Assembly (NCBI GenBank): GCA_030062745.1
Contig: CP099840.1
Location: forward strand, 7,374,138-7,438,137
Origin: Capitulum mitella
Lineage: Eukaryota > Arthropoda > Thecostraca > Pollicipedomorpha > Pollicipedidae
Length of the DNA: 64,000 bases
Reading direction: 5' to 3'
The notes under the pieces were generated by a model. It did no database searches, was not told the DNA's origin, and was given only the letters and a program-made list of their open reading frames with translations. This document shows positions 34,706-43,919 of the stretch, in pieces (the stretch's first letter is position 1; each line of letters begins with the position of its first letter). Both the position numbers and the translations under genes were made by a program.

Positions 34706-36725
34706 ATGCGGGTGCCGGCTGTGCTGCTGGCGCTCCTGGCCAGCGCCTGCCGAGCGGCCGACGTTTGCCGGGAGGTCGGAGAGGACGCGCTGCGCTGCTC
34801 GTTCGCCACGCTGGACGGAGCGAGGGTGAACGCGACTCGGCCGGACCAGCTCCGCCGGCTGGAGATCTCGTGCGGCGACGGGGCGCACGTGCACGACGCG
34901 CTCGACGTGTCGTTTCTGCGTGCGTTTGACAGACTCCGCGCGCTGACGATCCATCGCTGCGCGCTCGCCAGCGTCGGAGGCGGCGCGTTCCGACACTTGC
35001 GGAGACTGAGTGAGCTGAGTGTGAGGACGTACAGCACCGACTGGTCCGCGACGGAGCTGAAGCTCCAGCGAGATGCCTTCGAAGGGAGTGGAGCAGCTTG
35101 AGTCCCTGGACCTCGGGGAGAACAACCTGCATTTTCTGGAGCGGGACGTGTTCGCCGACCTCACCACCCTGAAGACGCTCAACCTGAGCGGCAACAGCCT
35201 GCGAGACGTGTCGGACATCCAGATAGCCGGCATCAGCGACAGCGTGCAGGTGCTGGACGTGTCGCGCAACCGGCTGCTGGAGCTGCCACCGTCCGGGCTC
35301 AGCGCGCTGCCCAATCTGCGCGAGCTGCGCGCCGGCGGCAACGAGATGGCGCTCATCCACGACGGCGCGCTGCTGGCGCTGCGCCGGCTCGAGCTGCTCG
35401 ACATCTCCGACAACCTGCTGGTGGCGCTGCCGGCCATGATGCTGAACGAGACGCGGCAGCTGCGGGACCTCCGCCTGCAGAACAACAGCATCCGCGTGCT
35501 GCCGCCGGGCCTGCTGGCGGACCTGCCGCAGCTGCTGGCGGCGAACATGTCGGCCAACGAGCTCAGCTCGCTCTGGGTGCGCGGCGACGCCTTCAGCGGG
35601 CTGCGCCGCCTCATCGTGCTGGACCTCTCCGGCAACCAGCTGGAGACCCTGAGCCGGGAGGTGTTCGCCGACCTGTCCAGCCTGCAGGTGCTCGACCTGT
35701 CCGGCAACCGGCTGCAGTCGCTGCCGGGCGGCCTGTTCGCACCGCTCAGCAACCTGCACACGCTGGCGCTGGCCGGCAACCTGGTGGCCCGGCTCGAGCG
35801 CCGCTCGCTCGAGGGCCTGCACGTGCTCAGCCGGCTCGGCCTCGCGCACAACCGGCTGACGCACATCGACGCCGAGGCCTTCTCCAACGTGACCGGTGTA
35901 CAGGAGCTGCAGCTGCAGGGCAACCAGCTGCTCGGCCTCCCGGCGGCCGTCGGCCGGCTGACGCTGCTCCGCCAGCTGGACCTTGGCGAGAACCACGTGA
36001 CCGAGGTGGAGGCCGAGGCGCTGGCGCCGCTGCGGCAACTCAGCTACCTGCGGCTGGCCGGCAATCGGCTGGGCGCCGTGTCGGCGCGGCTGCTGGCCGC
36101 CCAGACCCGGCTCACCATGCTCGACCTGTCGCGGAACCGGATCACCAGCGTGGAGAGCGGCGCCTTCGACGCGGCGGCCGGCCTCAGGGCGATCCGGCTC
36201 GACGCCAACCGGCTGAGGAACATCAACGGCCTGCTGGCCAAGCTGCCCACGCTGCTGTGGCTGAACGCGTCCGACAACCAGATCGAATTCTTCGACTACG
36301 CGCTGATCCCGCTGGAGCTGCGCTGGCTGGACCTGCACCAGAATCAGCTGAAGGAGATCGGCAACTTCTACAACATCGAGTCCAAGATCAAGCTGGAGAC
36401 GCTCGACCTCAGCCACAACCAGGTGTCGCTCATCAGCAAGGCGTCCGTGCCCGACGGCATCAAATACTTCATTCTGGCCAGCAACCAGCTGGAGACGGTG
36501 GAGCCGGGCACGTTCGAGGCCAAGTCCCAGTTAATCAGAGCCGATTTGTCCTCGAACCAGCTGAGCGAGCTGGATTTAAATGCAATCACCCTGCCCAATG
36601 CAGGCGACGAGGACAAAGAAACCGCTGCAGAGCTTCTGTTGGCTGGGAACCCATTCTTCTGCGACTGCCAGATGGATTGGCTCCACACGATCAATAACAT
36701 CCTGCCGAGACGCAAATATCCGAAG
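34706..36725 (+). CDS. Toll exon 1: signal peptide, first LRR array, start of first LRR C-flank
   Basis: I chose the ATG at 34706 because it begins a typical signal peptide (M-R-V-P-A-V-L-L-A-L-L-A, ending near A17) and has A at -3. The frame then reads an N-terminal segment with C...C and an LRR carrying the family-typical TDWSA string (about residues 108-114). At 35084-35087 the frame breaks. GAA GGG is followed by one surplus A, after which GTG GAG CAG continues the LRR as VEQLESLDLGENN. Left unrepaired, frame 1 stops at 35101. From there about 21 LxxLxLxxNxL repeats follow. Residues 648-673 start the C-flank with NPFFCDC and a tryptophan. The exon ends YPK at 36725, followed by the donor GTAAGA. 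A 673-codon antisense frame across this exon is a composition artefact. Confidence 0.9.
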
Positions 36726-39700
36726 GTAAGAAACTGTCAGCTTTTTTTCCTTTTTGCTCCCTTGTAATCCCGCAAGCTCACGACCAAGCTAGATTCATCG
36801 AGTGAGATGATTCCCCAGGAGCAGATCGAGAGATCACAGGTGGCATGCGTCTTCCGGATGAGCAGGGCTGGGCAAAACAGGTTATCTCATAAATGACATG
36901 CATATCCTTATGTATGTGAAAGCTATGCCATAATGCGTAAGAAATACAGGGGCTATATTCTGAATATGTTTTGCCGTATTTATTGCGTTCACGGTATCAA
37001 GCAGTGAATGCATCCTGATTCCTTTGGTTCCTCCGACCCGTCTCGCTTGATCATGCCTCGTGCAAACACATCCTCTGTTAAGTACGATGCTCTTTTTACC
37101 GGTCAGACATCGTTAAAAGCCATTCACTTGTCCGTTGCGACTTGCCATAGTTCTGGGTCAGTCATGACACAGCCTCCGATTCAGTTTTCCGTTGTGTTAG
37201 AAACAAAAGACGACCTTGTTACCGCGTGATCAGCCCGGAGATCCCGCACTTGCTCCACGTAAACAGGCCATGGATCTCCGAAAACAATGAGCAATCACCG
37301 TGTCCTAGAGACCATTTTCTGTTCATCCCTTCATTGGCCTGCAGCGTTTTGACAGTTGGCAGTTATCCCTGCGGTGTTTATGTGCTGGTCTGATTTACTG
37401 TAACTGGCCCCGAATTGGCGGTCTGTGGGCAGTTTGTGGAACGGTGCTTTAATAATCAGCTATCCCACCGGGAAATGTGGTGAGTGTGGGTCCGCCTGTG
37501 TTGTAGGACTGAGTGTACGTTTTTCAGGTGGCCGAGGCGCGCACGGACGTAGATGGCGATGATTTAGATCGCTGGTGGCTCAGTACTTAACGAGCAGCAC
37601 TTCAATTGACAAGAAAGGGCCAGCTAGTTTGAAAGCACGCCTGCTACTGGCCGTGAAATATGGACCAAAGCGCTTCAGTTTGGTATCATTAGCTGATATC
37701 TTTGAGGTGCCATGGCAGGCAACGAAAATACGAAACGATTTATTCGCCGTTGGATTCTACAAATATACAAAGATACCCGGATTTTTGCCTGCTGTGAAAC
37801 TCCGTCATCGACATCGTTGCGACCCAGGAAATAAGCCGTGTCACTCGAGTTTACTTCGAATGGCGGACACTGTCCCCAAGCAGCCTGCGTTACCAAGGCT
37901 GGGAGAATCGTTTCGCTCTGGCCATTCCCCTTTGACAGGCATTTCAAGGTTAGCGGTCTGATGGAGGTGAGTTTCATGACGCAGAAATCACCGCTTACAG
38001 CTGAAAGCTGAGCGGCGTCTCACGATCCGATGGTTTGGTTACATTTTTCTTCCCGTACACATTCTGGTTTGAAAGGGTCGGATTTTGACCGGGACTAAGC
38101 TTGATGACCCGTCCGGGTGGTCAAGCTTATTGGTCGAGGACGCTTATCATGCGCAATTTAGCAACGCCGATTTTTGTGGTCATTCCCTTTTTTGTTTCGC
38201 ATGCTTACATATGTACCAGGCAATTCAAGAACGCAAGTCAAGTCATGTATATGTAAGCAGGATATATGATATATGCATAATGTACATAGCGTTGCTGCTC
38301 GAGGATATTACAAAAACCTTATTAGGATTCACAGAGCGCAGACCAGACATGCGTGTTGGGAATGCTTGAGCGATTACCCGTGTGACTGCTCAATCTGACC
38401 GCAACACACACGCATTGGGAGGAGCGGGCGGACAACGAGCCGGACGATCTGCCCTTGATGCTCTGTGTCTCGGCCGCAGGTTCTGGACCTGGACCGAGTC
38501 ATGTGCCGTCTGCTGCACACGCCGAACCGGCTGACGCCGCTGCGGAACACCAAGCCGGCCGACTTCCTCTGCACCTACGACCGCCACTGCTTCACGCTCT
38601 GCCACTGCTGCAACTACGTGGCCTGCGACTGCGAGATGAAGTGCCCCGACGGCTGCTCCTGCTACCACGACCACACGTGGAACACCAACATCGTCGACTG
38701 CAGCCGGCGCGAGCGGGTGACCATCTCGCGCGAGATCCCGATGGACGCCACCGCCGTGTTCGCGGATGGCAACAACATCAGGAGCCTGGACAGCCACACC
38801 TTCATCGGCAGGAAGCGGATCCGCTTCCTGTACGTCAACGGCTCCAACGTAGAGGAGATCCAGAACCGCAGTCTGAACGGCCTGTCGGCCCTGCAGGTGC
38901 TGCGGCTGGAGGACAACCTCATCTCGGAGCTCCACGACTTCGAGTTCGAGAGCTTGCAGTCGCTGCGCGAGCTATACCTGCACAACAACCGGCTGGCGAA
39001 GGTCCACCCGGCCGCCTTCGCGAAGCTCCGCTCGCTGGAGGTGCTGACGCTGCGCAACAACCGGCTCTTCAGCTTCCCCGTGTGGCAGCTGGCGGCAAAC
39101 CCGTACCTGGTGGAGCTCTCGCTCTCCGCCAACCCGTGGTCGTGCGAGTGCGGCTTCAAACGCCGGCTGACGGCCTACCTGGCCGACCGCGCCGCCAAGG
39201 TGGAGGACGCGGACGCGGTGCAGTGCGCGGACGCCGGCGCGGCGGCCCGCTGCGCGCGCGGGCCGGCGCCGTCGTCCGCGGTGCGGCGCGGCGCCGCCGG
39301 GCCGCTGCCGCTGGCGCTGGCCGCCGCCGGCGTGCTGGCCGCCGCCGCCGTGGCCGCCTGCCTGGCGCTGCGCTACCGGGCGCTGCTCTGCGCCGGCCGC
39401 AAGCGGGCGCAGGCCGAGTCGACCACGACCGGCTCCTCCTACACGGAGACCACCGGCGTGTCCGTGGTCACGCCCGAGGACGACAAGCTGTACGACGTGT
39501 TCGTGACGTACAGCGCGCAGGACACGCGCTTCGTCAACGAGGTGCTGGCGCCGGAGCTGGAGCACGCGCGGCCGGCGTACCGGCTGTGCCTGTTGCGCCG
39601 GGACGCGCCCACCACTAGCTACCTGGGCGACGCCGTGCACCACTGCGTGCAGGCGTCCCGGCGCACCCTGCTGGTGCTCTCCAGGAACTTCCTCGACAAC

Positions 39701-40510
39701 GAGTGGTGTCGGTTCGACTTTAAGGCGTCGCACCTGGACGCGCTGCGGACGTCGCGCGGCGCGGTGGTCCTGCTGTACGGCGTGGAGCGCGACGCGCTCG
39801 AGGGCGAGCTCAGGACGCTGCTGAAGACGGCCGCGTGCGTGGCGTACGGCGAGCCGGACTTCTGGCGGCAGCTGTACGGCGCGCTGCCGGCGTACCGCGG
39901 CTTCAAGGGCACCATGCCGCGGAGCGTCAGCGACCAGGCGTACATGATGCGCGCCTGCTACGACAAGAACCTGCTGCAGACGATGCTGCAGCGCGACTCG
40001 CCGACGCCCACGTGCTCGACGGTGGTCTCTGACTACCAGCATGGCGGGCCGGCGCACGGCCGCTCCGACTCCGGCAGGACGCTGGTCTCGCTGTCGGCCG
40101 GCCGGCCGGCGCACAACGCCAGCTACAGCAGCATTCAGCCAAGCGAGCACACCTACATGACCATCGAGCACTACCAGACGGCCGGCCAGCTGGCGGCCGA
40201 GGCCGAGCTCTACTCCACGCTGGAGCCGGAGCCGCGGCCGCAGCCGCCGTCCGGCCTGGGCCACCACCCGGACCGCGGGGACCGCCCGGACCACCGAGAC
40301 CACCCAGACTGTCGGGACCACCGGGTTTGCCCGGACCACCCCGACCATCGAGTCAGCCCAGATTACCCAGACCCGGACCACCTGGGCCACCTGGACCACC
40401 GGCATTGCCGAGACCTCTCGGACCACCGAGACCATCGGGACCACCGGGAGCACCCGGAGCACCCGGACCACCACCACCAGAGGTCGCTGTCCCACTCGCT
40501 GTGGGTGTAG
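34706..40510 (+). CDS. Toll-family receptor, long multi-cysteine class (Toll-6/Toll-7/Tollo/18w type), whole gene
   Basis: A type I membrane receptor of the Toll family. Toll receptors bind extracellular ligands, often Spaetzle-type cytokines, and signal through a cytoplasmic TIR domain; the long class also guides cell intercalation during development. Two exons, 34706-36725 and 38480-40510, join in phase 0. They give about 1,349 residues if the apparent extra base near 35087 is ignored, within the size range of Tollo and its relatives. Order: signal peptide, about 23 leucine-rich repeats, cysteine-rich C-flank, N-flank, five to six more repeats, second C-flank, transmembrane helix (about 949-970), TIR (about 1009-1150), long tail. 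The internal pair of cysteine flanks with CHCC...CDCEMKC...YHDHTW...TNIVDC marks the long, multi-cysteine Tolls. I cannot decide between Toll-6, Toll-7, Tollo and 18w. Whether the gene is functional depends on the frameshift. Confidence 0.93.
35084..35088 (+). other. Apparent one-base insertion (frameshift) in Toll exon 1
   Basis: The local sequence is GAA-GGG-A-GTG-GAG. Dropping one base gives a seamless repeat, DAFEG-VEQLESLDLGENN, with correct LRR spacing. Keeping it gives a stop at 35099-35101. The base is either an error in the assembly or a genuine inactivating change. A 76-bp intron (GTGAGG donor at 35021, acceptor AG at 35095-35096) would also restore frame but would delete most of one conserved repeat, including TDWSA. 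Confidence 0.85.
36726..38479 (+). other. Toll intron, 1,754 bp, phase 0
   Basis: Donor AAG|GTAAGA at 36726 and acceptor GGCCGCAG|GTT ending at 38479. Joining the exons gives ...RRKYPK-VLDLDRVMC..., which continues the first LRR C-flank correctly. The intron is AT-richer than the exons. A 128-codon frame at 37575-37961 inside it has no recognisable domain. I see no gene or transposon in the intron. Confidence 0.88.
38480..40510 (+). CDS. Toll exon 2: cysteine flanks, second LRR set, transmembrane helix, TIR domain, tail
   Basis: Begins at V674. The first C-flank ends around C704-C717 (FLC, HCF, CHCC). The N-flank follows with CDC, KC, CSC and YHDHTWNTNIVDC (about 722-747). Five to six LRRs run to N891, where NPWSCEC opens the second C-flank. 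A hydrophobic Leu/Ala/Val helix at about 949-970, followed by RYR and KR, is the membrane anchor. The TIR domain starts KLYDVFVTYS at 1009 (box 1), with LLRRDAPTTSY as the box 2/BB-loop region, SRRTLLVLSRNFL and EWCRFDF in the middle, and FW at 1134-1135 (box 3). The tail has tyrosine motifs TYMTIEHY and LYSTLEPEP, then an Asp/His/Arg-rich tandem repeat to the stop TAG at 40508-40510. The exon is extremely GC-rich, with mostly G/C third positions. Confidence 0.95.
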   Translation, partial: VLDLDRVMCRLLHTPNRLTPLRNTKPADFLCTYDRHCFTLCHCCNYVACDCEMKCPDGCSCYHDHTWNTNIVDCSRRERVTISREIPMDATAVFADGNNIRSLDSHTFIGRKRIRFLYVNGSNVEEIQNRSLNGLSALQVLRLEDNLISELHDFEFESLQSLRELYLHNNRLAKVHPAAFAKLRSLEVLTLRNNRLFSFPVWQLAANPYLVELSLSANPWSCECGFKRRLTAYLADRAAKVEDADAVQCADAGAAARCARGPAPSSAVRRGAAGPLPLALAAAGVLAAAAVAACLALRYRALLCAGRKRAQAESTTTGSSYTETTGVSVVTPEDDKLYDVFVTYSAQDTRFVNEVLAPELEHARPAYRLCLLRRDAPTTSYLGDAVHHCVQASRRTLLVLSRNFLDNEWCRFDFKASHLDALRTSRGAVVLLYGVERDALEGELRTLLKTAACVAYGEPDFWRQLYGALPAYRGFKGTMPRSVSDQAYMMRACYDKNLLQTMLQRDSPTPTCSTVVSDYQHGGPAHGRSDSGRTLVSLSAGRPAHNASYSSIQPSEHTYMTIEHYQTAGQLAAEAELYSTLEPEPRPQPPSGLGHHPDRGDRPDHRDHPDCRDHRVCPDHPDHRVSPDYPDPDHLGHLDHRHCRDLSDHRDHRDHREHPEHPDHHHQRSLSHSLWV
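40262..40490 (+). repeat. GACCACCGG-type tandem repeat encoding the end of the Toll tail
   Basis: Imperfect short units built on GACCACCGGGACCAC and GACCACCSAGACC run to just before the stop. In the Toll frame they encode an Asp-His-Arg/Asp-His-Pro-rich tail of about 75 residues (about 1268-1343). In another + frame the same DNA reads Gly-Pro-Pro triplets like collagen, which explains a long alternative open frame (40327-40977). I know of no such repeat in other Toll tails. Confidence 0.85.
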
Positions 40511-43500
40511 CGCGGCCGGCGGCTATCGTGCGCGCGACTCGTGTTGGCTGTGAGAGTGCGGCAGGCGCGCGGGCCGGTGCGGGCAGGAGCTCGCCCTGTT
40601 CAGGTTTTCTCTGGTCACGGACTGAACGGCCGCCAGCGACGGTCTCGCCCGTGCAATGTGATCGGCGCCGCCCGGAGGCGGCTCTCCAGGATCCGCCATC
40701 AGATACGGCGGCGCCGTCCGAGAAATCGGGGCCAACAGGATCCCGGGGCGCCGGAGGAACTTGGTGGAAGTGGGCGTGGGTGCTGAGGAGGGCTGCGGCG
40801 GCGAGATACGCCGTGTGGTCCGGTCCCAGTCCCGGGAACTGCCGAGGTGGCCGGTGGTGCGGTCTGCCATTCTTCCGAGGCAGGTCAGAGTTGTTCCCGC
40901 CGGGCATGGCGTTTACGGGACACGGTGTCTTCCAGCCCCCTTCTTATCTTCTTCGTACCTTCATTTCCTTCCACTAAATGCATTACATTCCGTTGTTGGC
41001 TCCTAGCACTTACCGGGGTCTTCAGACAGTCTTTTTCTCGTCACACTGACACTTAATCTTGCTTTTTTCCTGGTAAGCCGCACTGGCGACGTGCCGTTTT
41101 CACACAACATTTGCCGCTTGTTCCAGCTCCTTGTCTTTTCCGGTAACAGTGTTCCGGGTCTTCAGCGTGCCTTTCTCAGAACACGCGCGGGGTCTCGGTC
41201 TCGGTCTCGGTTGCGTTTGCCGGGGCCGCCGGCTGCCTGTCTTTTCCTTTTTATGCTGGCGAGGTCTGAGGCCAGGCGGCAAACGTCCGACCAGCGAAGT
41301 TCTCCGACCTCTGTCCCCTGTCCCGGCTGGCCTGGGGGCAGATGTGTAGTGTTCTAAAGCCAACGTTGGTACGTTAATATTTGTAAGCATGAAGCGCCTG
41401 ATGGCTTGAACAGTATGGCCAATATCTTTTCTTGTCCTTTTGAAGAAATTATCATTTGTCAGTAGGAGTATTAAATATTATGTACACAAAAAGACCTGGC
41501 TCTGTTCGCTGGAAGTCAGGCATACCTTTTTTTGTTAACGTTTGTTGAATGTCGTTACCTTTTTATATGTCAGAATGTATGCATGCTGTGTTCTTGCTTT
41601 CAGCCGGTGACCGGTGACGCATCTCTGCGAGCGCTAAGCACCGCTCAGTATACGGAGTCGTTTGGGCCCGTGTATTCGACTTGGGCGAACACCGGCGCCA
41701 TGGCTAACTGCGCTCCACGTCTGAACAATGGGCTCCTCTCGAGTCATCTCAGCCGCCAGCCGAGCCAAGTAGTGTGATACTAATTACAGCTGTGATGTCA
41801 TAGGCTAATAATAAATATTTTGTATCGACCGTGCTTTCTTGCTGGTGGCAGAAACCGTGAAATCGTTTTTTCAAGTCCTGGTGGATTAGCGAGAATCGTC
41901 GCCTTTTCAAGATTCGCTACGGGAACGTTACGGTCGCTGCGGAGTCCACTGCATTGCTCTGCGACGCCCAGCCAAGGGATGCCGTGGATGTCGTCGCGCT
42001 GGACCTGGGTAGAGCCACCAGTAGCAGCCCAGATCGACCGCGGTCGTCACGAGAACGAGCCGCACCGCGGCGTGTGGGCGCGACTGAAGGTCCCGCGCCG
42101 GGCGACGCCTGTCTGGGCCCGTCTGTCCGGAGGTCGGGAGGGGGGGGGGGGCGGCGGGACAGAGCCGAGTTCAAACGCACCGAGCCGCAGCGAGGGGATT
42201 ACCACTCAGCCGGCCACCCGGGGCAGCGGACATCACGGAGGTGGGACGGCCAGACTGGCGTTTAACTAGTGCTGGAGGGAGTCCTGATAAGGGCGCGGAA
42301 AGGCTGCAGTTTAGGAAAATGTTTACTGCGCCTTCTTCCCTCTCGCCCGTTCTATTCGTATGTGAATGAAGTGTGGTAAATCATGTGGCGCAGGTAACGT
42401 GAAGCATCCGTTTTTCACGTACACTTCTCTATCAACATGCTCTTACAGGCATATGCCAAATAATGCGTCATTCTGCATCAGTCCATGTTATCTGCTCCCC
42501 AAAACATAAAGCCTGACATAAAAAGCAGAATGGAACTGAAGGTGTTCCTGGTAAGTTTTATTTGGTATCCACAACGATTATCAGAGAGCCGCATTACTGC
42601 ACCTGCGATGCAAATTTATTGCAACGTTAACAGCGTGCGACGGTCCGACTCTCTACCACTGCACATTCACACGTCACATACCTATCTCCGTATCACTTAT
42701 CACTTGTCACTTAAAGCAACATCACACATCACCAGTTTATCGCGCTCGGCACGTCAGCCGGCAGCGCTGGCAAGGCAGGTTCGAGGTGCTTCGGTGCCCG
42801 GTGATGACGCCAGAATCAGGCGTCATTCGGCCAGGGGAACGCCACACAACCATGTCGTTCATGTCGCCACTTCAGATATTTGCCGCGAAATCATGCAAGA
42901 TCCCGTCAATCTAGAATGCACGACCGGATGTGGGGTTGAGAACCCGTGCTTCAGGCTGTGTGTAGTACGTACTCGGGTTCCAAATATCGCCGCTTCAAAA
43001 TGTCAAGGTCTAATTTATCAAGTAAAATAGGACGAGCAAAAATCTTCCGAAGCATGAGCATGATGCGTTGGGTCTCTGACTTCCGTAACACTCTCTACTA
43101 CTCTATTCTCTGACGTAATACGAGCATCCCCTATATTTACCACGTAATCGTAATTAAGTCGATTCAGACCCTTTTAGCACCAAAGAGATCTCAGCACATA
43201 ATAAAATAACCTTGAGTCGGGATTTCGAACGTTTGGACTTACGATAACAAATCATACGTCAAATACAGTTTAGCGGGAAATTTATTATAAAACTCCACGC
43301 AAATGCCTATAGCGGTATAACGGTGGGCACTTGCAGGTCGATGGGCAGACGGACCTCCTCGCCACGCGGGGAAGGAGCCGTCCTGGAAGCCGGGCGCTGT
43401 TATGGCCGAGCAGCGGGCAGCGCCGGCGCGGGACCACACGCAGACGCGGGGCCGCGCTGTCGGGACCGTCCCGCCCGGTGGCGGCAGACCTGGGACCGTT

Positions 43501-43640
43501 CTGTCGGCGTCGTTCCGTCCCTGTGATGGCAGAGGGGCGGGCCACTGTCTGAGGCCCGTTGGCAGCCGTCCTGGCACAGTGCCGGTCCCCTGCGCCCGCC
43601 CTCCTGCCGCAGGTGGCCCCTCTAATCGGAGCTCCGATCG
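40511..43640. other. Toll 3' region and intergenic stretch
   Basis: The first 1-1.3 kb probably includes the Toll 3' untranslated region. GC-rich islands follow at about 41900-42250, including a run of about a dozen G's near 42140, and at 43330-43620. Frames of up to 216 codons across the GC-rich parts are low-complexity. No second gene is recognised. Confidence 0.5.
41470..41475 (+). terminator. Candidate poly(A) signal for the Toll transcript (ATTAAA)
   Basis: The first poly(A)-like hexamer I noticed after the stop codon is ATTAAA at 41470-41475, about 960 bp downstream. A canonical AATAAA lies at 41810-41815. Either could end the transcript. There is no transcript evidence here. Confidence 0.25.
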
Positions 43641-43654
43641 GCGCTGTCTAGTGG

Positions 43655-43915
43655 TACCTGAAAGAAAGAGAGAGGGAGCGAGGGGACAAAATAGGAGGGC
43701 GATAGCGGGAGCGCAACTGAGAAGAGAGAGGGAGGAAAAAGGGGAGAGATGGGGAGAGAAAAAGGGAACAGAGGGAAAGAGAAATATAGGGAGGGAGAAG
43801 AAGAGAGCGGCATAGACAGAGACAGATATAGACAGACGCAGAGATCCTAATACGGACACAGTCATACGCATAGACACAGGAAGAAAGGGAAGATGAGAAA
43901 CAGAAGTAAAATGGG
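43655..43915. repeat. Polypurine (GA-rich) tract
   Basis: About 260 bp in which the + strand is overwhelmingly A and G (GAGAGAGGGAG, GGGAGAGAAAAAGGG and the like), with a GACAGAGACAGATATAGACAGA sub-pattern towards the right. The minus-strand Ser/Leu/Phe-rich frames here are artefacts of this composition. Confidence 0.85.
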
Positions 43916-43919
43916 ATCC

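Noticed and set aside
35021-35096. 76-bp mini-intron that would fix the Toll frameshift
   Set aside because: GTGAGG and GAGCAG are plausible splice sites and the length restores frame, but it would remove most of one conserved repeat including TDWSA. A one-base error is simpler.
34395-36416. 673-codon open frame on the minus strand
   Set aside because: It lies exactly antisense to the Toll LRR exon. GC-rich codons with few A/T-containing stops on the reverse strand open such frames. It has no domain and is Gln/Val/Arg-rich.
38455-39618. 387-codon plus-strand frame overlapping Toll exon 2
   Set aside because: Out-of-frame reading of the same GC-rich exon. The frame with the TIR domain is clearly the real one.
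38972-40495. 507-codon minus-strand frame
   Set aside because: Antisense shadow of Toll exon 2, low-complexity and Val/Arg/Gly-rich.
40327-40977. 216-codon frame with collagen-like Gly-Pro-Pro runs
   Set aside because: An alternative frame of the GACCACCGG repeat in the Toll tail. Past the repeat it has no collagen or other domain.
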